Source: Streptomyces sp. NRRL F-525 | GTDB lineage: Bacteria; Actinomycetota; Actinomycetes; Streptomycetales; Streptomycetaceae | Direction: 5' to 3' | NCBI RefSeq assembly: GCF_000716605.1 | Contig: NZ_JNXE01000006.1 | Span: 62,001 to 126,000 of the forward strand | Length of the DNA stretch: 64,000 nucleotides | Shown: piece after piece, positions 44,404 to 52,768 of the stretch | Position numbering within the stretch: position 1 is the first letter of the stretch | Layout of the letters: every line of letters begins with the position of its first letter | Position numbers and translations under genes: made by a program | Notes under the pieces: generated by a model | What the model saw: the letters and a program-made list of their open reading frames with translations, nothing else | Database searches by the model: none | What the model was told of the DNA's origin: nothing

Positions 44404-45585
44404 ATGAGTACGACCGCCGCCGCCCCCTTCCCGCTCGGCGCCGAGACCACGCTCGCCGAACTCGCCCACGACCCGCACCCCCGGCTGGCGCGGCTCCGGG
44501 AGAGTGAACCCGTGTCCTGGCTGCCGGAGTTGGACGGCTGGCTGGTCACCCGGCGGGACCTCGCGCTCGGCGTGATGAAGGACGCGGTCACCTTCACCGT
44601 GGACGACCCGCGCTTCTCCACCGCCCAGGTCGTCGGGCCGAGCATGCTGTCCCTCGATGGGGAGCGGCACGCCCGGCACCGTGAACCCTTCACCGCGCCC
44701 TTCCGCCCGCGCGAAGTACGGGACGGCTTCGCCTCGTTCATCGAGGGCGAGACCGACCGGCTCGTCACCGCGCTGCGGCCGGCCGGCGCCGGTGAACTGC
44801 GGCGCGCCTTCGCGGGCCCGCTCGCGGTCGCCGTCGTGACCGAGGCCCTCGGACTGACCGGCACCACCCCGGACACGGTTCTCGCCTGGTACGACGCGAT
44901 CGTGCGCGCGGTCTCGGACATCACGGCCGGGCACGAGGCGGGAGCCGACGGCACCACGGCGTACGCGGAACTGCGCGCCTCCGTCGAAGCGACCGTCGCC
45001 TACCGGGGCGGAGCCTCACTCCTCGGCTCCGCCGCCGCGCAGCTGACACTGCCCGAAGTGGCCTCCAACGCAGCCGTGTTGATGTTCGGCGGCATCGAGA
45101 CCACCGAGGCGATGATCACCAACGCGCTGCTGCATCTGCTCCGGCACCCCGACCAACTCGCCCTCGTCCAGGCCGACATGAGTCTGCTGGACGGCGCGAT
45201 CGAGGAGTCGTTGCGCCTCGAACCCGGCGCCGCCGTCGTGGACCGTTACGCTACCCGCGACACCGTCCTCGGCCCGGCCACGATCCGCGAGGGCGACCTG
45301 GTCACCGTCTCCCTCACCGGCGCCAACCGCGACCCGGCCGTCTTCCCCGACCCCGACCGGTTCGACGTCCGCCGCGAGAACGCCCGCCTCCAACTCGCCT
45401 TCGCCCACGGCCCGCACTACTGCCTCGCCGCCCACCTGGCCCGCCTGGAGACCCGTATCGCTCTCCGGCACCTCCTCGAACGACTCCCCGCCCTGCGCCT
45501 CGACCCGGACCACCCGACCGCCCCGCACGGCCTGGTGTTCCGCAAGCCGCCGACGCTGCACGTCCTGTGGGACGCCGTGACCTGA
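44404..45585 (+). CDS. Cytochrome P450 (actinobacterial CYP)
   Basis: A 393-residue soluble P450. The I-helix 'LMFGGIETTEAMI' carries the acid-Thr pair for oxygen activation, the K-helix has 'EESLRLE' (ExxR), and the heme loop is 'FAHGPHYCLAAHLARLE' with the ligand Cys. The heme loop has Pro-His before Tyr-Cys where many have Ile/Val-His. ATG 44404 lacks a clear ribosome site. Upstream in-frame starts (for example 44206) have no P450-like sequence. No ferredoxin gene is adjacent. The substrate is unknown. Confidence 0.88.
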   Translation: MSTTAAAPFPLGAETTLAELAHDPHPRLARLRESEPVSWLPELDGWLVTRRDLALGVMKDAVTFTVDDPRFSTAQVVGPSMLSLDGERHARHREPFTAPFRPREVRDGFASFIEGETDRLVTALRPAGAGELRRAFAGPLAVAVVTEALGLTGTTPDTVLAWYDAIVRAVSDITAGHEAGADGTTAYAELRASVEATVAYRGGASLLGSAAAQLTLPEVASNAAVLMFGGIETTEAMITNALLHLLRHPDQLALVQADMSLLDGAIEESLRLEPGAAVVDRYATRDTVLGPATIREGDLVTVSLTGANRDPAVFPDPDRFDVRRENARLQLAFAHGPHYCLAAHLARLETRIALRHLLERLPALRLDPDHPTAPHGLVFRKPPTLHVLWDAVT

Positions 45586-45626
45586 CACGAGGGGTGCGAC
45601 CGTTCTGACGACCCGTCAGAGACCCT

Positions 45627-46121
45627 TCACTCACGGCCCACTTGGCGCTCCATGACCTCCACCAGCCGCCCCAGCGCACTCAGCACCTGCTCCCGGTCCC
45701 CGCCCAGCCCCGCCAACAGCTGTACCTCGGCGGAGAGTTGGCGCGGGAAGAGGTCGTCCACGGCCTTGGCGCCGGCCGGGGTGATGGTCACCAGGGCGGC
45801 GCGCCGGTCGGCCGGGTTCGGGGTGCGGGCGATGAAGCCGCGCCGCTCCAGCTTGCCCAGGGCCTTGCTGACGCCCGCGCGGGACAGGCCGAGCCATTCG
45901 GCGAGGCGGCGGGCGATCACCGGGTCGGTCGCGTGCCGCAGGGGGATCAGCATGTCGACCTCGGGGGCGGTGAGCTCGGCGCCCGCGTAGAGGGGCTCGA
46001 CCGCGCGGTTCAGGAGGCCGGTGGCGTGCTTGAGCAGGCCGATCAGCTCCATGGGCGAGGTGTCGAGACCGGGGTTGTGCTCGGTCCACTGGGCGCGGAC
46101 GTCGGCGGGGGAGGGCGACAT
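45627..46121 (-). CDS. MarR-family transcriptional regulator
   Basis: A 164-residue winged-helix regulator. 'LAEWLGLSRAGVSKALGKLERRGFIAR' (two parts) is the recognition helix, and 'NPADRRAALVTITPAG' is the classic MarR wing with Asp-Arg-Arg. It is divergent from an MFS exporter across 155 bp, the usual layout for a local drug-responsive repressor. ATG 46121 is chosen at the start of the conserved region; the ribosome site is weak. Longer starts extend into the repeat tract at 46151-46233. Confidence 0.88.
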   Translation of the reverse strand: MSPSPADVRAQWTEHNPGLDTSPMELIGLLKHATGLLNRAVEPLYAGAELTAPEVDMLIPLRHATDPVIARRLAEWLGLSRAGVSKALGKLERRGFIARTPNPADRRAALVTITPAGAKAVDDLFPRQLSAEVQLLAGLGGDREQVLSALGRLVEVMERQVGRE

Positions 46122-46150
46122 GCGGCTCGTTTCTCGCTTCCTGGACCGGG

Positions 46151-46233
46151 CTTTCGTAGGCCTTCGCAGGCCCGGTCCGCAGGATTTCATGGGTCTTCAC
46201 GGGCTGACGAGGGCCTTCATCGGCCTTCACCGG
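46151..46233. repeat. Three imperfect 20-bp repeats in the MarR/MFS divergent region
   Basis: Copies at 46151-46170, 46184-46203 and 46214-46233 follow the pattern yTTCrTnGGyCTTCrCnGG. The centres are 33 and 30 bp apart, near three helical turns, so the copies could face the same side of the DNA. Each copy is itself a decamer doublet (TTC...GG twice). They lie between the MarR start and the dyad at 46245. Confidence 0.6.
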
Positions 46234-46244
46234 TCCGTCATTGT

Positions 46245-46265
46245 TAACCGGTGAACCATCGGTTA
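46245..46265. promoter_or_regulatory. TAACCG-N9-CGGTTA dyad, candidate MarR operator
   Basis: Perfect 6-bp arms ending 11 bp before the MFS start at 46277. GTTAAC-like and GGTTACCGTTAC sequences around it add further TAAC half-sites. The position would let a MarR dimer block the transporter promoter or ribosome. Confidence 0.5.
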
Positions 46266-46276
46266 CCGTTACGGTC

Positions 46277-47554
46277 ATGGTATCGCCGTCCCCCTCCAGT
46301 TCCGCCGCCGCGCGCCCCACCGCGCCGGCCGACTCCACCGACCCCTCGCGGCGCACAGCCGTCGCCCTGGTCGCCGTCCTCGCCGCGCTGACCGCGGTCG
46401 CCCCGCTCGCGACCGACATGTACGTCCCCGGTTTCCCCGCGATGGGGGACACGCTCGGGGCGAGCAGCTCGGCCGTGCAGCTGACGATGACCGCGTTCCT
46501 GGCCGGACTCGTCGTCGGTCAGCTGCTGATCGGCCCGCTCAGCGACAGCCTCGGCCGCCGCGGACTGCTGCTGTCCGGAACGGCCGCGTTCACGGTCTTC
46601 TCCGTCGCCTGCGCGCTCGCCCCCAATATCGAGCTCCTCACCGGTGCCCGGTTCCTCCAGGGCGTGTCGGGCGCGGCCGGCATGGTGCTGGCCCGCGCCG
46701 TCCTGACCGACCGCTTCCAGGGGGCCGAACTGCCCCGCTACTTCGCGGTCCTCTCCCAGATCATGGGTGTCGCTCCGGTCGCCGCACCGGTGCTCGGCGG
46801 CGCGATCCTCGCCGTGTCGACCTGGCGCGCTGTGTTCGTCGTACTGACCGTGATGGGCGGCCTGTTGCTGCTCGGTGTGGTCCGCAAGGTCCCGGAGACC
46901 CTGCCGCCGGAGCGGCGGCACGCCGGCGGGATCACCAACACCTTCCGCGCGATGGGGGAGTTGCTCGGCCGCCGTGCGTTCATGGGCTACGTCCTTGTCC
47001 TCGCGTTCATCTCGGCGGCGCTGTTCGCCTACATCAGCGGCTCCAGCTTCGTCTTCGAGAACCTGCACGGGGTGTCCGCCACGACGTACTCCCTGATCTT
47101 CGCCAGCAACGCCGTGGCGATGCTCATCGCGGGTGCGACCTTCTCCCAACTGGCCGGACGGGTACGGCTGAACAACCTCCTCGTGGGCGCGGTCGCCGTC
47201 GCCGCGGTCGGCGCGCTGGGGCAGGTGCTGCTGGTGCTGACGGTGGGGGAGACCCTCGCCGGCACCTGGATCGCCCTGTTCATCACGGCCGGCGGCATCG
47301 GCATGGTCTTCCCGTCGACCCTGAGCATCGGCCAGGCCCTCGGCCGCAACGCCCCGGGCGCGGCCTCCGCCCTCCTCGGCGGACTGCAGTTCCTGTTCGG
47401 CGCGGTCGCGGCACCGCTGGTGGGGGCGTTCGGGGAGGACAGTTCCCTGCCGATGGCGGTGATCATGCTGATCGCCGTGGCGGCGGCGGGAGTCGCACTG
47501 GTGGGGCTGGCAAGGCCGTGGGAGGGGCAGGGTGAACCGACCTCGGCCGCATAG
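46277..47554 (+). CDS. MFS drug exporter, Bcr/CflA type
   Basis: A 425-residue membrane protein with 12 helices. 'DMYVPGFPAMGDTLGASSSAVQLTMTAFLAG' (in parts) is the Bcr/CflA helix-1 to helix-2 region, and 'GPLSDSLGRRGLLLSG' is the MFS motif A loop. 'GVAPVAAPVLGGAI' is the family antiporter motif C. It should export a hydrophobic drug using the proton gradient. ATG 46277 follows the operator dyad closely; a GTG upstream at 46241 would start inside that dyad. It pairs with the MarR gene as its likely target. Confidence 0.88.
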   Translation: MVSPSPSSSAAARPTAPADSTDPSRRTAVALVAVLAALTAVAPLATDMYVPGFPAMGDTLGASSSAVQLTMTAFLAGLVVGQLLIGPLSDSLGRRGLLLSGTAAFTVFSVACALAPNIELLTGARFLQGVSGAAGMVLARAVLTDRFQGAELPRYFAVLSQIMGVAPVAAPVLGGAILAVSTWRAVFVVLTVMGGLLLLGVVRKVPETLPPERRHAGGITNTFRAMGELLGRRAFMGYVLVLAFISAALFAYISGSSFVFENLHGVSATTYSLIFASNAVAMLIAGATFSQLAGRVRLNNLLVGAVAVAAVGALGQVLLVLTVGETLAGTWIALFITAGGIGMVFPSTLSIGQALGRNAPGAASALLGGLQFLFGAVAAPLVGAFGEDSSLPMAVIMLIAVAAAGVALVGLARPWEGQGEPTSAA

Positions 47555-47923
47555 GAACTGACGGTCCGTCTGGGGCCTTCAGTCTTCCGCGAGTTCCTTC
47601 GTTCGGTCGGCGGGATGCTCAAGGCCGGCGATCGGTTGTGGTTCCCGGGTTACGGGTCTGTCCCAACGGACCGTGACCGCCGACGAGTTGGCGACGGCGG
47701 CGGGAACGGCCGTGCGGGCTTGCGGTTGAGGGGTTCCGGTGCGTTGTGCCTGGTGATGGCGGGCGCCGTACGGGGAGGTGCGTGTAACAGGAATGTCCTA
47801 TGCGGTGGTTGTGCGGAACGGTCGACCCGGCCGAGCCGCTCTTGATGATCAGAAACGCCCGCTCGTACCGACGATCCGTACGGCGCGGCAGGCACTGACA
47901 CCACCGATCCTGAGGATGAATCG
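47555..47923. other. 369-bp intergenic stretch
   Basis: I see no supported gene, strong hairpin or repeat here. It should hold the promoter of the lipoprotein gene at 47924. The sequence is less biased than the genes around it. Confidence 0.4.
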
Positions 47924-48637
47924 ATGCGCGTTCACAAGCTCACCTTCGCCGCCCTGGCCGTCGCCGCCGGTCTCTCGCTCACGGCCTGCCAGAGCGACGA
48001 CACCAGCACGGGAAAGAGTGACCCGTCGTCCGCGCCCACGGCGTCGCCCGCGTCCAACGTCTCGTCGTCGGGCGGCAGTTCGGACTCGGGCAGCTCAAGC
48101 CAGGGCGGAGCGAAGGCCACCACGGGAACCAGCTCCGGTGGGTCGAGCTCCGGCGGCACGGGTACGGGTACGGGTACGGGTACGGCGGCCGGTACCGGCT
48201 CCGACGCGAACGCCAAGGCCGGCAGGTGCCGTACCGACGAACTGGAGGTCACGGCGACGGACAACACCATCGACGGCGACGCCAACCGGACCGTCGTGGT
48301 CGAGTTCAAGAACGGCGGCGGCCGGGACTGCACGATCTCCGGGTACGCGGGCGTCGACCTGAAGACCAACGCGGGGACGGTGTCCGCGAAGCGCACCGGC
48401 CAGGAGACCACGTCGGCCGTCCTCAAGAACGGCAAGTCGACCTACTTCCCCATCAGTTACCCGTTCAACAAGTCGGGCGGCTCCGGCGTCCGCATCACCG
48501 GCCTGGTGGTGACCCCGCCGAACGAGACCAAGTCGGTCACCCTCAACTGGCCGGGCGCCGCCAGCCTGCCCGTCACGGACGGTTCCGGCACCTCCGTGAC
48601 GGTCGGCCCGGTCGGCAGCGCGGGGCAGGGCGGCTGA
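47924..48637 (+). CDS. Secreted lipoprotein with DUF4232 domain
   Basis: A 237-residue lipoprotein. The lipobox 'SLTAC' puts the lipidated Cys at 22. A Ser/Gly/Thr-rich linker (about 25-95) includes a pure Gly-Thr run. The C-terminal part (about 100-230) starts 'GRCRTDELEVTATD' and has a second Cys in 'GRDCTISGYAGVDL', the usual disulfide pair of DUF4232, an immunoglobulin-like domain found mostly in Streptomyces. It is an exposed surface protein of unknown role. The ribosome site is weak (TGAGGATGA). Confidence 0.85.
   Translation: MRVHKLTFAALAVAAGLSLTACQSDDTSTGKSDPSSAPTASPASNVSSSGGSSDSGSSSQGGAKATTGTSSGGSSSGGTGTGTGTGTAAGTGSDANAKAGRCRTDELEVTATDNTIDGDANRTVVVEFKNGGGRDCTISGYAGVDLKTNAGTVSAKRTGQETTSAVLKNGKSTYFPISYPFNKSGGSGVRITGLVVTPPNETKSVTLNWPGAASLPVTDGSGTSVTVGPVGSAGQGG
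48161..48184 (+). repeat. In-frame hexanucleotide repeat (GGTACG)4
   Basis: Four exact copies, preceded by the variant GGCACG, encode the Gly-Thr run in the lipoprotein linker. Slippage would add or remove Gly-Thr pairs without shifting the frame. Confidence 0.85.
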
Positions 48638-49012
48638 CCGGCCCAGGGATGAGCGACGCCCTGTTTGAGGGCTTCTACCGCCGCCAACTCCTTCGGCCCG
48701 ATCGCGACTAGGAGTTCTTCGCCGCCCGGGCGCGATACGCCGCGACCGTCGCGCACCGGAGACGCCTGTGAGGGCGGTGTCGATCCGGTGCTGGTCCCGC
48801 GCTGCTTCGACTCGTAGGAGGCCCACGCGTCGAAAACGGTCAGGAAGTCGAAACCGGTCAGGAAACCGCCGTCATCCGCCGGGCTGGCCGCGCAAGACGC
48901 CCACAATCCGCCACATCGGCGATGACGCGGATTTCCGCCCTTTCCTGCCCCTACCTTCGGTCCCTCGGTGCCGAGCCCACGCGGCGCCGGTGCCAAGGGG
49001 GTTGAGGAGACA
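48638..49012. other. 375-bp upstream region of the ATPase/binding-protein pair
   Basis: It contains an 18-bp tandem repeat at 48829-48864 (listed separately). A short ATG frame of about 20 codons near 48650 has no ribosome site or known match and is not called. The promoter of the 49013 operon is expected here. Confidence 0.4.
48829..48864 (+). repeat. Two 18-bp tandem repeats upstream of the ATPase gene
   Basis: GTCGAAA(A/C)CGGTCAGGAA occurs twice without a gap, differing at one base, and ends 148 bp before the start at 49013. The direct orientation and 18-bp step suggest binding sites for an activator or response regulator. CGGTCAGGAA could also serve as a -35-like element. Confidence 0.75.
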
Positions 49013-51094
49013 GTGGCTGAACGGCTTTACGGGGTGGACCCGTTGCTCGACGGGTTGGTGCCCGGTGTCGTCGGGATCGACCGGAACGACGGTCGGTGTG
49101 ACCGGGTGGAACTGGCCGGCGGGAACCCCGTCATCGAACTGGTCGGCGGCCGGTGCAGCGGTAAGACCAGCGTGCTCGCGACCCTGGCCGCCGCCTACGC
49201 ACCCCTCGTCCCGCTCGTGCGCGCGGACCTCGCCGCACCCGATTTCGGCGACCCGCTCCTCGCCGGTCTGCCCGACGCCCGCCCCGACGGCTCGCGCCTC
49301 ACCGACCTGCTGTACCTGCTGTCGTACAAACTCGGCCTGAGGGTACGACGGACCACTCAGCCCCTGCGCTTCCCCCGCCTCGCCCTCGGACTGCTGGCCG
49401 TGACGGTCTGGCGCCCCGACGGGGCCTCCGAGGACGCCGGCGCCGCCCTGGCTCCGCAGGATCTGCGGCGCGCGGAGCGACGCCTCAAGGACGTCATCAG
49501 CCAGAACGGAGACGGCGGACCGGAGCGCCAGGCCCGGCTCGCCGAGTGGATCCAGGCCGCCGAACGGGCCGTTCCCGCCGGGGTGTCGGGCCTCGGCGCG
49601 CTGGAGGGCGCGGGCCGGGCCGCGCTCAGGACCGCCGCGCCCCGGCTGCTGCGGTCACGCGTCAATCGCGGCGCGCTGCGCTGGTGGGGCGACCATCTCG
49701 AACACGAGCAGGGCGACGCCGTACAGAAACTCTTCGGATTCGTACGGGACTTCCGTCGGCCGGGCGGCGACCAGGCCCGTCTGGAAGAGATCCTGATCAG
49801 CGCCTTCATCGCGGACATCACCCACCACTACGGCCCGCTGCGCCGCAAGAACGACGTGCCCCCGCCGCTGATCCTCCTCGACAACGCGCACGTGCCCCTC
49901 GGTTCGCGGCTCCTCGGACCGCTGCGGCGAAAGGGCGCCGACAAGGATGCGATGGGGCCGGTCGTCGTGGCCGCACGACTCGGCGACGCCTCGGCCCACC
50001 GTGCGTTGCGCGAGGTCGCCGACCCGGCGGCCGTCCTGGCGGACGGTGAACTGCGCCTGGGGCTGCCCTCGTTGGAGCGCGGCGACATCGGCCGCATCCT
50101 CGGCGCCTCGGACCGGCCGGCGTATCTGCCGCTGCTGATCGACCGGTTCGCCGGCGGCCGGGCGGGCAGCGCCCGGACCCTCGCCGAGGCGGCGGACGCC
50201 GTTCCCCACGGCCGAGCGCCCGACGCACAGCCTGCGGCCTCGCTGCTCGACGCCACCGCGCGGGACGGGAGCGGTACGACGGTGGAGCGGTTGCTGGCCG
50301 TGCTGCTGCCCGACCCCGCCAAGTGCTCCCGGCTGACACTGCTGGCCCCGGCCCTCGACATCGCGGCCGCCCGTCGGCTGTGGACCGGACTCCACCCCGG
50401 CGACACCCTGGCGCGGCGCGTGGACGATGCCCTCGAACTGCTCGAGGACGTCTGCTGGGAATCCGCTCCCTGGCCGGGCACCGACGGGTCCGTGCCTCTC
50501 GTCGCGGACCGGGGACTACGGCGCCTGCTGCTCCACCAGTTGCGGACCGGGACCGCACCGGAACGCTGGCGGCAGATCCATCAGCACCTGCGGAGCGGTT
50601 ACGTGCCGCGGGAGCCGCTGCCGGACGGCGAGTTGGGCCCGATCCCGTTCGCGTATCTGCACCACACCCTCGCGCTGGGGCTCACGGAACCGGTCGTCCG
50701 CTCCCTGCACCATTGGCTCGGCCACAGCACACCGTCCGTGTGGCTGTCGGCCGTGAACATCGTCTGCGCCGCGCCGCGTCCTCCGGCGGGGTTCGAGGCC
50801 GAGGCCGTACCGGACGAGGGATCGTGCGGCGGCTGCGGACAGGGCCAACTCGCCGCCCGGGACGAGGTCGTCCACCGGGCCGTCGCCCGGCTGGTGGAAG
50901 CCCTGTGGGAGCAGTCGGACCCGCTCAACGCGCCCTGCCCCGACCGAATCGACCAAGTGGAGTCCGCGTTGCGCACGTTGCACGAGCACGAGGCCACCGA
51001 CGCCTTCCGGCACGTTCTACGGCACTGGTCCGCGCTGCTGCGCGACGGGGTTCAGGCCCCGTACCTGACCGTGCCGGAAGGGAGCGGGCGATGA
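49013..51094 (+). CDS. P-loop ATPase of unknown function, coupled to a binding-protein gene
   Basis: A 693-residue cytoplasmic protein. Walker A is 'GGRCSGKT' at 45-52. A Walker B-like 'PPLILLDNAHV' lies near 285-295, followed by an 'AARLGD' sensor-like stretch. The C-terminal two thirds is helical with a 'CGGCGQG' pair of Cys near 600 that might bind metal. No DNA-binding, nuclease, TIR or kinase effector is visible. GTG 49013 has GAGGAG upstream; an ATG at 48968 does not. Its stop overlaps the start of a membrane-anchored type-1 binding protein (ATGA). The pair resembles a signalling module more than a transporter, but function is unknown. Confidence 0.75.
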   Translation: MAERLYGVDPLLDGLVPGVVGIDRNDGRCDRVELAGGNPVIELVGGRCSGKTSVLATLAAAYAPLVPLVRADLAAPDFGDPLLAGLPDARPDGSRLTDLLYLLSYKLGLRVRRTTQPLRFPRLALGLLAVTVWRPDGASEDAGAALAPQDLRRAERRLKDVISQNGDGGPERQARLAEWIQAAERAVPAGVSGLGALEGAGRAALRTAAPRLLRSRVNRGALRWWGDHLEHEQGDAVQKLFGFVRDFRRPGGDQARLEEILISAFIADITHHYGPLRRKNDVPPPLILLDNAHVPLGSRLLGPLRRKGADKDAMGPVVVAARLGDASAHRALREVADPAAVLADGELRLGLPSLERGDIGRILGASDRPAYLPLLIDRFAGGRAGSARTLAEAADAVPHGRAPDAQPAASLLDATARDGSGTTVERLLAVLLPDPAKCSRLTLLAPALDIAAARRLWTGLHPGDTLARRVDDALELLEDVCWESAPWPGTDGSVPLVADRGLRRLLLHQLRTGTAPERWRQIHQHLRSGYVPREPLPDGELGPIPFAYLHHTLALGLTEPVVRSLHHWLGHSTPSVWLSAVNIVCAAPRPPAGFEAEAVPDEGSCGGCGQGQLAARDEVVHRAVARLVEALWEQSDPLNAPCPDRIDQVESALRTLHEHEATDAFRHVLRHWSALLRDGVQAPYLTVPEGSGR

Positions 51095-52632
51095 GGTTCC
51101 GCACCCCGGGTCGGCTGACCCGCCACGCGCTGCTCGCGGTGTTCCTGCTCGTCGTGTCGGCGGGTTCCTGGTTCGGGTACCGCGTCTACAGCGACACCTC
51201 TTGCGGCGAAGGCGTCCACGAGGAGTCGTCCCCGCACGAGTGCGTCGGAGTCACCGACGGCAGCGTGAGCTTCGACCCCGCGCTGGACCAGGTGTTCGCC
51301 CGCGTCAAGGCCGAGAACGACAGGGTGACCAACTCAGGTGCCCCATACGCCACGATCGCGCTGATGGTCCCGATGGACGTCGCCGGTCCGACGGCTCCGG
51401 TCGATCGCAAACACGTGCTGTGGGAGGTACAGGGCGCCTACTTCGCCCAGTACCGCGCCAACCACAGGGCCAACGGCCAGGCACCGGCCATCCGTCTGGT
51501 GCTGGCCAACCCCGGTCTCGGGGGCGGTCGTTGGCGCCCGGTCGCCGACCAGCTCGCGGAGATGGCGGCCTCGCCGGAGCACCGGCTGCGTGCCGTCTTC
51601 GGGTTTGACATCAGCCTGCCTACTACCCAGCAGTCCATCGCCTATCTGACGAACGAGAAGAAGATCCCCGTCGTCGGCGGCGCGCTCACCGCCGACGACA
51701 TCGCCAACACGCCCCAACACCCGCACGACTACGAGGGGTTGGTCCGGGTCAACCCCAGCAACACCGACCAGGCCGCCGCTCTCGCCCACGCCGACCGCGG
51801 GGTCGGGGTGCGGCAGACCGTGCTGGTGGAGGACGCGCGGAACGACGACAACTACATCACCAGCCTCCGGAAGGTCTTCGAGGCGCGGACCGAGGGTGCC
51901 TCACTGGCACCCGAGCAGTTCCATTCCCCGCCGAAGATCAGCACGGAGGGCACGACGTCGAACGACTTCCGGCAGATCGTCGCCAACATCTGCGAATCCC
52001 CGGCCAAGGAGATCTACTTCGCGGGCCGTCCGGTCCAACTCCGCCAGTTCCTCAACGAGTTGGGCAACCGGGGCTGCCGTACCCGCCCGTACACCGTCAT
52101 CACGGGACCGGCCGCCAACGCCCTTCCCCTGGACCGTGCTCTGGAGTGGGACACCCTCCGGCACGGCGTCACGCTGGAGTTCACCGCCTCCTCCCACCCG
52201 GACGCCTGGACCGGCCCGAACGCCCCGGGCACCGGCGGCTCGGCTGAGGCCTTCCGGACGCTGAAAGAACTGACGAGGCGTCAAGTGACGGGCTCCGTCG
52301 GCCCGGTGGACCTGGGCGACTCCCGCGCCATCATCACCTACGACTCGGCGTGGACGGCGATCGAGGGTATCCGCGACGAGGTCGTCCACGGCCACGCGGT
52401 CCCCTCCACCGACGAGGTCCGCAACGCCTGGCTGCGCCTGCACGGCGCCCACCGCGTCGAGGGTGCCAGCGGCTGGATCTGCCTCGACAACCAGGGCAAC
52501 CCCTACGACAAGGCGGTCGCCGTCGTCCGCCTCGACCCCGTCACCCGCACCGACCGGTTCGTCGCCCTGTCCTGGCCAACAGGCCATGCCCCGAACGGGA
52601 GTTGTACGGCGCCGCGCGCTCCGGCGGCCTGA
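51091..52632 (+). CDS. Membrane-anchored type-1 periplasmic-binding protein (branched amino-acid type)
   Basis: A 513-residue protein with an N-terminal membrane helix (about 12-30) and no lipobox, so it should be an anchored outer-face protein. The rest resembles the LivJ/Peripla_BP_6 fold: 'IALMVPMDVAGP', 'LRAVFGFDISLPTTQQSIAYL', 'KKIPVVGGALTADDIANTP' and 'VRVNPSNTDQAAAL' correspond to the two-lobe ligand-binding core. Four or more Cys suggest disulfides. No permease or transport ATPase gene is nearby. The only partner is the P-loop ATPase immediately upstream (ATGA overlap), which lacks an ABC signature motif. A sensing role is more likely than transport. Confidence 0.8.
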   Translation: MRFRTPGRLTRHALLAVFLLVVSAGSWFGYRVYSDTSCGEGVHEESSPHECVGVTDGSVSFDPALDQVFARVKAENDRVTNSGAPYATIALMVPMDVAGPTAPVDRKHVLWEVQGAYFAQYRANHRANGQAPAIRLVLANPGLGGGRWRPVADQLAEMAASPEHRLRAVFGFDISLPTTQQSIAYLTNEKKIPVVGGALTADDIANTPQHPHDYEGLVRVNPSNTDQAAALAHADRGVGVRQTVLVEDARNDDNYITSLRKVFEARTEGASLAPEQFHSPPKISTEGTTSNDFRQIVANICESPAKEIYFAGRPVQLRQFLNELGNRGCRTRPYTVITGPAANALPLDRALEWDTLRHGVTLEFTASSHPDAWTGPNAPGTGGSAEAFRTLKELTRRQVTGSVGPVDLGDSRAIITYDSAWTAIEGIRDEVVHGHAVPSTDEVRNAWLRLHGAHRVEGASGWICLDNQGNPYDKAVAVVRLDPVTRTDRFVALSWPTGHAPNGSCTAPRAPAA

Positions 52633-52768
52633 CAGCCCGCAGGGATGAGCGCGCCCGGCTCCCGACGATCTCGATCGCGTTGCGGATACCCGACCGCGAG
52701 GCCAACTCCGTTGTGCCCAGGGCAAGATCGGCACCACGCCGGTCGATGCCGCACCACAGGAGTCACCC

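Noticed and set aside
46244..46276. GTG at 46241 as the MFS start
   Set aside because: It would place the start inside the operator dyad and add 12 residues with no family similarity. ATG 46277 is better placed.
48650..48712. Short ATG frame after the lipoprotein gene
   Set aside because: About 20 codons with no ribosome site or recognisable similarity. It may be a gene remnant, but this cannot be supported.
51091..52632. Part of a branched-chain amino-acid ABC transporter
   Set aside because: No LivH/LivM permease or LivG/LivF ATPase is nearby. The anchor is a plain membrane helix, not a lipobox, and the partner ATPase lacks ABC motifs.
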